DNA of 7,196 nt from Clostridium sp. CAG:245 (GTDB lineage: Bacteria; Bacillota; Clostridia; TANB77; CAG-508). The position numbers and the translations under genes are program-made. Every line of letters begins with the position of its first letter. The stretch's first letter is position 1. The notes under the pieces are model-generated. The model was not told the DNA's origin. It saw nothing but the letters and a program-made list of their open reading frames with translations, and did not search any database. Below are positions 1-5,692 of the stretch, one piece after another. The stretch covers positions 101,457 to 108,652 of the forward strand of contig FR880073.1 of NCBI GenBank assembly GCA_000435175.1. The letters are read 5' to 3'.

Positions 1-488
1 CTAGAGTAATTGTAGCCGGTGGTGGAGGCTCTGATGGAGCAACTAACAAGACTGGATTATATGGTGGTGGAACTTCTGGTGGAAGTGCATCACAAAGCTA
101 TGGTAATGGTGGCCAAGGAGGAACTGCAACTTCTGGAGGTTCTGGATATTCGAGCGGTTCTAGTACACCAGGTTCATTTGGAAAAGGTGGACAAGGATAT
201 CATAGTTCAAGTGGATATGGAGGCGCTGGAGGAGGCGGATGGTACGGTGGTGCTGGAAGCTATCCAGACAGTTCTGGAGACGATGATCGTGGTGGCGGTG
301 GAGGATCTGGATATGTATATACATCTTCAACAGCATCAAATTATCCTTCAGGCTGCTTATTGAATAGTAGTTATTATTTAAGTAATGCATCTACTACAGC
401 AGGAAATGCAAGTATGCCAGCTACATCAAGTGGAACAGAAACAGGACATTCTGGAAATGGATATGCAAGAATAACAAATATGAATTAA
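1..488 (+). CDS. Glycine-rich surface-type protein, C-terminal part (5' end outside window)
   Basis: The frame beginning at base 3 is open from the left edge to TAA at 486-488, giving 161 visible residues. It starts RVIVAGGGGSDG, continues through Gly/Ser/Tyr-rich sequence (GGQGG, GYGGAGGGGWYGG, GGGGGSGYVYTSS) and ends in GHSGNGYARITNMN. This pattern matches what I know of the glycine-rich domain shared by bacterial surface proteins and the ALK/LTK receptors (Pfam 'Gly_rich' type): an RVxVAGGGGG entry, a GWYGG block, and a closing G-S-G-Y-A-R-I block. Bacterial members are usually the tail of a larger exported or cell-wall protein. No sorting signal or membrane segment is visible at the C-terminus, so any anchor must be upstream. 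A strong terminator follows 8 bases after the stop. An overlapping open frame at 19-363 is Val/Leu-rich with no domain logic and is a shadow. Family is fairly secure; function (adhesion, carbohydrate or surface-layer role) is unknown. Confidence 0.8.
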   Translation, partial: RVIVAGGGGSDGATNKTGLYGGGTSGGSASQSYGNGGQGGTATSGGSGYSSGSSTPGSFGKGGQGYHSSSGYGGAGGGGWYGGAGSYPDSSGDDDRGGGGGSGYVYTSSTASNYPSGCLLNSSYYLSNASTTAGNASMPATSSGTETGHSGNGYARITNMN

Positions 489-496
489 TAAAATAG

Positions 497-536
497 AAAT
501 GATCACATTATAAATAAAAATAATGTGATCATTTTT
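497..536 (+). terminator. Bidirectional intrinsic terminator between convergent genes
   Basis: A perfect 14-bp stem (497-510 paired with 521-534) has a 10-nt A-rich loop and a T-run at 532-536 on the + strand. It ends the glycine-rich gene. The convergent fic gene reads into it from the other side; its TGA stop (529-531) lies inside the stem, so the same hairpin probably terminates both transcripts. The T-tract in the minus direction is weaker and interrupted. Confidence 0.85.
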
Positions 537-1110
537 CTAAACATGCATATAAATATTTTTCTAAATCGGCTGTATCTATTATTGATTTTATACTAGCATT
601 AAAAAGAGCTTTTGGAGATACTTTATGGAGATTTAAAATATAGCCATTTTTTTGAGAAAGTTGTCTTAAAAATTCTCTTGTTGTTCTGCCGTTTCCTTCT
701 CTGAAAGGATGCAAAACATTTAATTCTGCCCAGTAATATGCTAATCTTTCCGCAAATTTTTCTTTTGTTAAATTGGCTAAGAAATTTTCACTTTTTAATT
801 CTGAAAGCAATCTTGTAAGTTCACTCTCAATATATTCCCATTCGGCAAATTGAAAATAATCTTTTGCAATATTTTCGGTTCTAAACAATCCTGCAAAAGG
901 GTAAATATCTTCAAATAAAAACTTGTGAATACTCACAAAGTGTGATACATCAAATTTTCCTGTAATGCCTTGTTTGCTAAGAGCCATAAGTTTTAGCCCA
1001 ATAACACTAGTTTCATAATTTTTAAGTGCAATAGGGTCTTTAATATTCATTTTATTAACTAACACATTAGTGCCTTTATAGCAATAAACGGAATTTTTAG
1101 ATTCGTACAT
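529..1110 (-). CDS. Fic-domain toxin (AMP-transferase type), class I toxin-antitoxin
   Basis: This 193-aa protein is essentially a bare Fic fold. The signature HPFREGNGRTTR lies at residues 134-145 and contains every canonical element: catalytic His134, Glu138 for metal binding, the GNGR anion-hole loop and the final Arg145. The beta-hairpin flap that positions the target side chain is recognisable at about 70-89 (YPFAG..RTENIAK). Proteins with this motif usually transfer AMP from ATP to a Ser, Thr or Tyr of a target protein; known class I toxins such as VbhT and FicT act on type II topoisomerases. No inhibitory SxxxEG/N helix is visible within this chain, and one occurs in the small gene directly upstream, which fits a class I partnership. 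The ATG at 1110 has an AAAGGA site at 1118-1123, 7 nt away. The gene follows the antitoxin by 53 nt and is probably co-transcribed with it. The actual target is not deducible here. Confidence 0.92.
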   Translation of the reverse strand: MYESKNSVYCYKGTNVLVNKMNIKDPIALKNYETSVIGLKLMALSKQGITGKFDVSHFVSIHKFLFEDIYPFAGLFRTENIAKDYFQFAEWEYIESELTRLLSELKSENFLANLTKEKFAERLAYYWAELNVLHPFREGNGRTTREFLRQLSQKNGYILNLHKVSPKALFNASIKSIIDTADLEKYLYACLEK

Positions 1111-1163
1111 AACAAAATCCTTTCTATATAAAATGAAAAATGATATATAAAATTATATACCAT

Positions 1164-1334
1164 TTATATTTTATAAAATTGTTTTATAGATTGCATTGCA
1201 TCTTCCATTGATATTTTATTGTCTGCAAAGTCGTTTAACAATGAAATATCATTTGCAGATAAATTTTGATTTTCCATTTCCATAGAAGTTTTTATATTAT
1301 TTATAATGTTAATTTTTGTATTTTCAGGAACCAT
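1164..1334 (-). CDS. VbhA-like antitoxin of the Fic toxin
   Basis: This 56-aa protein (from ATG at 1334) carries SMEMEN at residues 17-22, an exact match to the (S/T)xxxE(G/N) inhibitory motif of Fic antitoxins. In that family the Glu inserts into the Fic active site, pairs with the second Arg of the HxFx(D/E)GNGRxxR motif and blocks productive ATP binding. The rest (NDISLLNDFADNK, then ISMEDAMQSIKQFY) follows the helix pattern I recall for the Bartonella VbhA antitoxin, which also ends in a basic/aromatic helix. The start at 1334 is preferred over an in-frame TTG at 1352, because that TTG overlaps the SD sequence itself (AAAGGAG, 8 nt before the ATG). Antitoxin before toxin is the usual order for this system. 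No DNA-binding domain is evident. Confidence 0.88.
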   Translation of the reverse strand: MVPENTKINIINNIKTSMEMENQNLSANDISLLNDFADNKISMEDAMQSIKQFYKI

Positions 1335-1369
1335 TTTTATATCTCCTTTCAATAACCAACTACATTTCT

Positions 1370-1398
1370 ATTATACCACAAAATGAGCAAAATTACTA
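1370..1398 (-). promoter_or_regulatory. Promoter of the antitoxin-fic operon
   Basis: Reading the minus strand, TGG followed by TATAAT (1378-1370) is a consensus extended -10. At 17 bp upstream sits only a weak -35, TAGTAA (1398-1393), which is common when an extended -10 is present. Transcription would start about 25-30 nt before the antitoxin ATG, leaving a short leader that contains its SD. Confidence 0.7.
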
Positions 1399-1418
1399 GT
1401 GTTTTAACAAATTTTGCT
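1386..1418. repeat. Operator-like inverted repeat over the toxin-antitoxin promoter
   Basis: AGCAAAATT (1386-1394) and AATTTTGCT (1410-1418) form a perfect 9-bp inverted repeat with a 15-nt spacer, so the arms are 24 bp apart, a little over two helical turns. The proximal arm falls in the spacer/-35 region of the antitoxin-fic promoter. This geometry suits a dimeric regulator. A role as operator is inference; no such regulator is encoded next to it. Confidence 0.45.
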
Positions 1419-1446
1419 TTAATTCCAAATGTAAAAACACAATAAT

Positions 1447-1472
1447 AAAAGACCATGTTTTCATGGCCTTTT
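1447..1472 (-). terminator. Intrinsic terminator of ppaC
   Basis: An 11-bp stem with one G-U pair (1472-1462 with 1457-1447) closes a 4-nt loop four bases after the ppaC stop. On the minus strand its 3' arm ends in CTTTTATTATT. It separates ppaC from the toxin-antitoxin promoter. Confidence 0.85.
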
Positions 1473-1475
1473 AAA

Positions 1476-2396
1476 CTAATTTAAGTTATTTAAAATGTTT
1501 GGTAACATTTGTTTCTTTCTTGATACTACATTGTTTAACATTGCTGTGTTGTTTTCAAGGCTAACTCCGAATGCTTTTTCTACTGTGTCAGCCTTGTTTC
1601 CAATAGCTATTATTTTTGAATTAGCATTTAAAATATCTGTTGCAGCAAACATATAGAAATCTAAGTTCTTTTCTTTAATTTCTTTGTTAATAGCATCTTC
1701 TAATTCAGATTGTCTGCTAAATACAGAATCTAAATCAACTGCATTTACTTGTGATATTTCGAACTTTGCGTTTTTGTCATTAAATTCTTTTGAATCTATG
1801 TTTATAACTTGGAATGGAGTGAAATCACTAATATCTGTTCCAGCTTTTAGCATTTCTTTTCCATAAGATTCTATATCAACGCCAGCAATTTTTGCTAATT
1901 TTTTAGCAATTTCTTTATCTTGTTCTGTGCAAGTAGGTGATTTGAATAATAAAGTGTCTGAAATTATAGCACTTAACATTAAACCTGCTGTTTGTGAATC
2001 TATATCAACTTCATTTTGTTTGTATAATTTGTATAATATTGTACAAGTACATCCAAGAGGTTCTGTTATAAAGTAGATTGGTTCTACTGTTTCTAATTTT
2101 ATTTTGTGATGGTCTACAACCATTTTTACATGAGCTTTTTCAATTCCAGAAACGCTTTGAGAAAATTCGTTGTTATCAACTAAAGCAACATCACAATTTT
2201 CATCAACACTTGTTAAAGTTTGTGGTTCTTCAACTTCAAATGTTTTTAAAGCATATTTTGTTTCTTTATTAACTTCACCTAATTTGTAAGCTACAGCATC
2301 AATTCCTAAAGCTTTTTGTAATCTTGCAAAAACAATAGCTGATGCAATTGAGTCTGTATCTGGTTTTGTGTGTCCAAAAACATATAATTTATTCAT
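1476..2396 (-). CDS. ppaC: Manganese-dependent inorganic pyrophosphatase (family II)
   Basis: This 306-aa protein hydrolyses pyrophosphate to two orthophosphates in the cytoplasm, pulling biosynthetic reactions forward. The N-terminal DHH domain has all the metal-binding motifs of the family: GHTKPDTDS with His9, Asp13 and Asp15, VDNNE with Asp74, VDHHK with Asp95-His96-His97, and SDT with Asp147. The C-terminal DHHA2 domain ends with the substrate-binding SRKKQ (292-296) close to the C-terminus. Length matches the usual ~309 aa, and there is no CBS/DRTGG regulatory insert, so this is the short constitutive form. The ATG at 2396 has an SD (AAAGGAG) 7 nt upstream. The gene is monocistronic, with its own near-consensus promoter and terminator, and is divergent from the DUF3006 unit. 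Identification is essentially certain. Confidence 0.97.
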   Translation of the reverse strand: MNKLYVFGHTKPDTDSIASAIVFARLQKALGIDAVAYKLGEVNKETKYALKTFEVEEPQTLTSVDENCDVALVDNNEFSQSVSGIEKAHVKMVVDHHKIKLETVEPIYFITEPLGCTCTILYKLYKQNEVDIDSQTAGLMLSAIISDTLLFKSPTCTEQDKEIAKKLAKIAGVDIESYGKEMLKAGTDISDFTPFQVINIDSKEFNDKNAKFEISQVNAVDLDSVFSRQSELEDAINKEIKEKNLDFYMFAATDILNANSKIIAIGNKADTVEKAFGVSLENNTAMLNNVVSRKKQMLPNILNNLN

Positions 2397-2428
2397 ATTT
2401 AATCTCCTTTAAAAAACAATTAACATTA

Positions 2429-2453
2429 AGATACATATAGTTTCAATGTATCT
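2429..2453 (-). repeat. 5' leader hairpin of ppaC
   Basis: AGATACAT and ATGTATCT (2453-2446 and 2436-2429, read on the minus strand) form a perfect 8-bp stem with a 9-nt loop. It begins roughly 5 nt after the predicted transcription start and lies well upstream of the SD. A 5'-terminal hairpin of this kind may protect the mRNA from 5'-dependent decay; it could equally be a protein operator. There is no T-run after it, so it is not a terminator. Confidence 0.45.
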
Positions 2454-2464
2454 CTAACTCCTTA

Positions 2465-2493
2465 ATTATACCATAAATAGGTAAAAACGTCAA
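2465..2493 (-). promoter_or_regulatory. Promoter of ppaC
   Basis: On the minus strand, TTGACG (2493-2488) and TATAAT (2470-2465) are separated by exactly 17 bp, with an extended TGG before the -10. This is the best sigma-A-type promoter in the window and fits strong housekeeping expression of ppaC. Confidence 0.85.
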
Positions 2494-2576
2494 TGGTTAC
2501 ATAAAGTAGAAAATTAAAATATATAATTCATTTGTGATAATGTCTTAATAAATCATTTGAGAAAATGAAAAATTAC

Positions 2577-2605
2577 TTGATAAATTGGCAAAAAACATAT
2601 ATAAT
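2577..2605 (+). promoter_or_regulatory. Promoter of the DUF3006/metallohydrolase operon
   Basis: TTGATA (2577-2582) and TATAAT (2600-2605) are 17 bp apart on the + strand. The predicted start lies about 35 nt before the first ATG of the downstream gene. The promoter is divergent from that of ppaC, with about 80 bp between the two -35 elements. Confidence 0.8.
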
Positions 2606-2647
2606 CGAGTTGCAAAATAATAGCAAAAGAGACCCGGAAAGGAATAC

Positions 2648-2974
2648 ATGAACATAGACTTTGGAATGTTTACAAGAGAAGAAAACCATCAAGGTTTTAT
2701 AAGTGAATTTTTAAAGGAGCTAGAGAAGGGACTAAGAAATATGAATAATGAGATAAAAGAATATACAATAGACAGATTTGAAGGAGATTTTGCTGTTTGT
2801 GAAGACCGTGATACTGGTGAAATGGTAAATTTTAGAAGAGATGATTTACCACAAAATGCAAGAGATGGAAGCATTTTAAAATATTCTAATGGAAAATTTG
2901 AAATAGACAGCAAGCAAGAACAAGAAGTATCAGAAAGAATTAAACAAAAGATGGATAATTTGTGGAATAATTAA
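2648..2974 (+). CDS. DUF3006 domain protein
   Basis: The C-terminal 70 residues are a clear DUF3006 domain: YTIDRFEGDFAVCEDRDTG (39-57), then RRDDLPQNARDG, a short strand (SILKYSNGKFEID) and a charged helix ending KMDNLW. In this family the IDRFEG strand is nearly invariant. The biochemical role is unknown, but family members are often encoded beside ComEC/Rec2-type metallo-beta-lactamase proteins, as here (42 nt to the next start). Two starts are possible. ATG at 2648 (108 aa) has GGAAAGG 5 nt upstream; an internal ATG at 2741 (residue 32) gives a 77-aa protein, closer to the usual family length, with a poorer-spaced AAGGG upstream. The extra 31 residues are a charged helix with no known motif. 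Cytoplasmic; no signal peptide. Family secure, start uncertain. Confidence 0.85.
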   Translation: MNIDFGMFTREENHQGFISEFLKELEKGLRNMNNEIKEYTIDRFEGDFAVCEDRDTGEMVNFRRDDLPQNARDGSILKYSNGKFEIDSKQEQEVSERIKQKMDNLWNN

Positions 2975-3016
2975 TTAAAACAGAAGAAAATAGATTTTGG
3001 TTATGGGGGAAAATAA

Positions 3017-3970
3017 ATGGCAAAACGTAAGAATAAGAAAAATCAACAGGCATTAAAAGGCTTAGTTGCAGTAATTATAATTGCTATAATTACAATTTTA
3101 GGAGATAAAATAAAGCTAGATAATATTAATAATTTAGTTGAAGAAGTTAGCTCGAATAATGTAGCAACTAATCAGGTTGTTGCAGACTCGAGCGAGGCAG
3201 TAGATGGAGAAGATGTAGATGTTTATTATTTGGATGTGGGGCAGGCTGATTCTATTTTAGTGCAAAGTAATGGAATGAATATGTTAATTGATGCTGGAAC
3301 TAATGATATGGGAAAGACTGTTGTAAGAGACTTACAAGCTTTAGAAATAAAAAAGATTGACGTATTAATTGGAACACACCCTCACGAAGATCATATTGGA
3401 GGGCTTGATGATGTAATAAAAAACTTTGACATAGGAACAATATATATGCCAAAAGTGCAGACAAATACTAAAACATTTGAAGATGTATTAGACGCAATAA
3501 ATGAAAAAGGATTGAAGATAACATCGCCAGAGGTGGGGTATAAATTCAATGTTGGAAATGCGGTATGTGAAGTAATGAATTGTGGAACAGGTACAAGTGA
3601 AGAAAAAAGCAATTTAAATTTATCTTCAATAGTAATAAGAATGACATATGGAGAGCAGAGTTTTTTATTTATGGGAGATGCTGAAACAAAAAATGAAGAA
3701 GCAAGAAGTTGGCCACAGACAAATGTGCTAAAAGTTGGGCACCACGGTTCAAATACGAGTTCATCGCAGAGCTTTCTAGACCAAGTAAAGCCACAAATAG
3801 CTGTAATATCAGTTGGAAAAGGAAATAAGTATGGGCATCCAAAACAAGTAATATTAGATAGACTAAACAAAATGGGAATTAAAATATATAGAACAGATGA
3901 AAGTGGAACAATAAAAATAACATGTGATGGGAAAAAAAATAAGGTAGAATTTGTGAAATTTGGAAATTAA
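3017..3970 (+). CDS. ComEC/Rec2-type metallo-beta-lactamase-fold hydrolase, membrane anchored
   Basis: This 317-aa protein has a basic start (MAKRKNKKNQQ), one hydrophobic segment at about 14-29 and then an extracellular-type domain, so it is probably anchored with the catalytic part outside. The hydrolase domain begins at DVYYLDVGQADSILV (68-82) and carries the family's metal ligands: HPHEDHIGG (His121, His123, Asp125, His126), FMGDAE (Asp221), GHHGS (His242/243) and YGHP (His274). This is the arrangement of the C-terminal domain of competence protein ComEC, which is thought to act as a nuclease, but the ComEC membrane channel is absent. Related stand-alone proteins are annotated as hydrolases of uncertain substrate; phosphodiester or phosphonate ester hydrolysis is plausible. 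It is second in a two-gene operon with DUF3006; the ATG is preceded by GGGGG with 7-nt spacing, and a strong terminator follows. Confidence 0.9.
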   Translation: MAKRKNKKNQQALKGLVAVIIIAIITILGDKIKLDNINNLVEEVSSNNVATNQVVADSSEAVDGEDVDVYYLDVGQADSILVQSNGMNMLIDAGTNDMGKTVVRDLQALEIKKIDVLIGTHPHEDHIGGLDDVIKNFDIGTIYMPKVQTNTKTFEDVLDAINEKGLKITSPEVGYKFNVGNAVCEVMNCGTGTSEEKSNLNLSSIVIRMTYGEQSFLFMGDAETKNEEARSWPQTNVLKVGHHGSNTSSSQSFLDQVKPQIAVISVGKGNKYGHPKQVILDRLNKMGIKIYRTDESGTIKITCDGKKNKVEFVKFGN

Positions 3971-3982
3971 AAATAGATATTG

Positions 3983-4017
3983 AAAAAGGAGAATCAATGA
4001 TTTTGATTTTCCTTTTT
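3983..4017 (+). terminator. Terminator of the DUF3006/metallohydrolase operon
   Basis: A 14-bp stem with one G-U pair (3983-3996 with 4004-4017) and a 7-nt loop ends in TTTTT (4013-4017). It lies 12 nt past the stop codon. The tRNA-derived repeat begins immediately after it. Confidence 0.85.
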
Positions 4018-4019
4018 AC

Positions 4020-4100
4020 GTACCACTGATGGGAGACTCTACCCGCGGGCTACCAAATGTCCACCGGACATTTGCCTTAACGCTCTTTTCGAGTCCCATC
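4020..4100. repeat. tRNA-derived palindromic element next to tRNA-Leu
   Basis: Bases 4020-4034 are an exact 15-nt copy of the 3' end of the adjacent tRNA-Leu (4158-4172: acceptor strand, discriminator and first CCA base). Bases 4090-4100 are an exact 11-nt inverted copy of the same tRNA's T-arm/acceptor junction (4166-4176). The 73 nt between (4028-4100, tRNA-sized) have ends GATGGGA/TCCCATC that pair over 7 bp, extended by CTC/GAG with a 2-nt bulge. Inside are a 9-bp hairpin, CAAATGTCC-ACC-GGACATTTG (4054-4074), and the palindrome CCCGCGGG (4042-4049). Local GC content is far above the surroundings. It is not a functional tRNA: no anticodon loop or T-loop is recognisable. It may be a miniature mobile or repeat element, a decayed tRNA, or an attachment-site remnant. 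Confidence 0.6.
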
Positions 4101-4123
4101 TTGAAGTTTTATATAAATTAAAA

Positions 4124-4150
4124 AACAGAGAACTTTCTAAGTTTTCTGTT
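4124..4150 (-). terminator. Terminator of tRNA-Leu
   Basis: A 10-bp stem with one G-U pair (4150-4141 with 4133-4124) and a 7-nt loop is followed on the minus strand by TTTTTT. It lies 5 nt beyond the CCA end of the tRNA, consistent with a monocistronic tRNA transcript. Confidence 0.85.
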
Positions 4151-4155
4151 CATTC

Positions 4156-4238
4156 TGGTACCACTGATGGGACTCGAACCCATATGGTTTCCCGCTGGAT
4201 TTTGAATCCAGTGCGTCTACCAATTCCGCCACAGTGGC
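4156..4238 (-). tRNA. tRNA-Leu(CAA)
   Basis: The minus strand folds as a complete class II tRNA with encoded CCA (4158-4156). The acceptor is GCCACTG/CAGTGGT, the anticodon stem CTGGA/TCCAG encloses loop TTCAAAA with anticodon CAA (4204-4202), the T-arm is ATGGG-TTCGAGT-CCCAT, and the extended variable arm (CGGGAAACCAT) is typical of leucine tRNAs. It reads UUG codons. The first pair of the acceptor is G1-U72 instead of the usual G-C, a mild oddity. A promoter and terminator flank it. Identification is very secure. Confidence 0.96.
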
Positions 4239-4259
4239 ATATGTGAAATTTACTTTCAT

Positions 4260-4288
4260 ACTATATCACATTTTTTTTTACTTGTCTA
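4260..4288 (-). promoter_or_regulatory. Promoter of tRNA-Leu
   Basis: On the minus strand, TAGACA (4288-4283; one mismatch to TTGACA) and TATAGT (4265-4260) are 17 bp apart, with a run of nine A in the spacer. The tRNA 5' end lies about 22 nt downstream of the -10. Confidence 0.7.
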
Positions 4289-4307
4289 TAATTTTTTCTG
4301 TAAATTA

Positions 4308-4336
4308 TTGAAATTTATTTTTTTAATTGTTACAAT
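4308..4336 (+). promoter_or_regulatory. Probable promoter of the FGE-like gene
   Basis: TTGAAA (4308-4313) and TACAAT (4331-4336) are spaced by 17 bp and point toward the gene at 4413. The region is so AT-rich that alternatives exist, for example TTGTTA (4327-4332) with TACAGT (4351-4356) at 18 bp. The resulting leader would be about 70 nt. Confidence 0.5.
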
Positions 4337-4412
4337 ATATATTATAAAAATACAGTGAGAAACGAGATTGTTTTTATTGTAAAAATCTTAAGAAAAAGAG
4401 AGGAAAAATTTT

Positions 4413-5678
4413 ATGAATAGTAAAACGATGAATATTGTGTTAATGGCAATTATTGCTTTAATATTGGTGGTTACGGTTGTTATTGCAGTTATGACGTTTA
4501 GCAATCATACTCCACAGCCACTTCCAATGCACAATGAAGAAAATGTAGAAGCAAATGTAACGGTTGAGAATACTATAAAAAATGAAATTGTTGAGCAACC
4601 AGAAAATTTACCAACTTTGAAAAATAAAGGTGAAATTGCAAAGGTAAGGTCTGTGTATACAGATGAAAATTTTAAAACTGTAACAGTACCAGCAGGATAT
4701 GCTATTATTAAGGATTCTCCAAATACTAATGATGGAATGGTAATTTCAAATGTCGCAGATGATGATTTAGATAATTCGAAAGAGGGAAATCAGTTTGTAT
4801 GGATTCCTGTTGAAACACCGGTTTTAGATGTAAGCAAATTAGATAATGAAATTGATATAAATGATGCTATTTCAGAGAGTGTATCGAATAAAAAATATCC
4901 AATGGCTTTAAAACTTGCTGATGGAAATTACAAGGGAGTTCTTTATAGATTTGAATCTATTAATGAAGATACTGCAACTAAAGTTAATTTCATAGTATAC
5001 AGTGAAGGAAATAATGAAAGGGAACCAGCTAATATAGACGATAATGGAGCGAGTGTTGCTGGTTGGACTCAAACTTCTTATCAAGAAGAGTTTAATGCTT
5101 TAGTGAAAAGAGTTAAGAATGATGGTGGATTCTGGGTTGCAAGATTTGAAACTAGTGTAGATTCAAACAATATTGCTCAAAGTAAGCAAAATCAAAAAGT
5201 TCTAACTAATACATCTTGGTATAATTTATATACAACACAAAAAAGCTTAACTAAAGGTACTACAACGAGTCATATGATTTGGGGATGCCAATGGGATCAA
5301 ATTATGATTTGGATGAAGGACATTAGAAACAACAATGTTGTTCAAGGTTCACGTTATTTTATTATAAATAGCAGTAATATGGGAAATTATTTGAACACAG
5401 AGATAAAAATTTCTGAAGATCAAACAAAGAGAGCGGGAGAAGCTTTCAGATTTAAAGCTGGTGAAGTTGGCGGTGCGATGATAAAGAACATATATGATTT
5501 AGCAGGAAATGTTTGGGAATGGACAATGGAAGCTAATTTTACAAATTCAAGAACTGTAAGAGGTGGAGATTGCTCTTATGATGGAGAATCTTATCCTGTT
5601 TCTGCAAGATTTTCATTTAAACCAACATATACAGGAGAAAAATTAGAAAATATAGGTTCAAGAATGATTTTATATTAA
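4413..5678 (+). CDS. Membrane-anchored protein with formylglycine-generating-enzyme-like (SUMF1) domain
   Basis: This 421-aa protein has an N-terminal membrane segment (about 7-28, VLMAIIALILVVTVVIAV) with few positive charges before it. An acidic linker (39-75) follows, then a module TVPAGYAIIKDSPN...GNQFVWIPV (90-132), and a C-terminal FGE-sulfatase/SUMF1-type fold. The last is shown by GGFWVARFET (238-247), SHMIWGCQWDQIMIW (286-300), NIYDLAGNVWEWTME (359-373), VRGGDCSYD (382-390) and the closing IGSRMIL. FGE enzymes oxidise a sulfatase cysteine using a C-terminal cysteine pair; here the only cysteines are Cys292 and Cys387, neither clearly in the catalytic positions. The domain may therefore serve as a surface binding module. 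The ATG at 4413 has AGAGAGG 9 nt upstream. It is monocistronic with a strong terminator. Fold confident, activity not. Confidence 0.85.
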   Translation: MNSKTMNIVLMAIIALILVVTVVIAVMTFSNHTPQPLPMHNEENVEANVTVENTIKNEIVEQPENLPTLKNKGEIAKVRSVYTDENFKTVTVPAGYAIIKDSPNTNDGMVISNVADDDLDNSKEGNQFVWIPVETPVLDVSKLDNEIDINDAISESVSNKKYPMALKLADGNYKGVLYRFESINEDTATKVNFIVYSEGNNEREPANIDDNGASVAGWTQTSYQEEFNALVKRVKNDGGFWVARFETSVDSNNIAQSKQNQKVLTNTSWYNLYTTQKSLTKGTTTSHMIWGCQWDQIMIWMKDIRNNNVVQGSRYFIINSSNMGNYLNTEIKISEDQTKRAGEAFRFKAGEVGGAMIKNIYDLAGNVWEWTMEANFTNSRTVRGGDCSYDGESYPVSARFSFKPTYTGEKLENIGSRMILY

Positions 5679-5692
5679 AAAATACTTATATA

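Noticed and set aside
19..363. A 114-aa open frame on the + strand rich in Val, Leu and Met
   Set aside because: It is a frame-shifted shadow of the glycine-rich gene: GGN-rich codons read one base off give Val/Met/Glu-rich sequence. It has no domain pattern and no SD.
1335..1352. Upstream TTG start adding six residues to the antitoxin
   Set aside because: The TTG codon overlaps the AAAGGAG ribosome site that serves the ATG at 1334, so those bases are leader rather than coding.
3391..3870. A 159-aa open frame antisense to the metallohydrolase
   Set aside because: It lies wholly within a gene whose conserved motifs are all intact, has no SD and encodes no recognisable motif. The shorter antisense frames within ppaC and DUF3006 were rejected for the same reason.
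4028..4100. A second functional tRNA gene
   Set aside because: The size and end pairing fit, but there is no 7-nt anticodon loop, no TTCGANT T-loop and no CCA, so a working tRNA is not supported.
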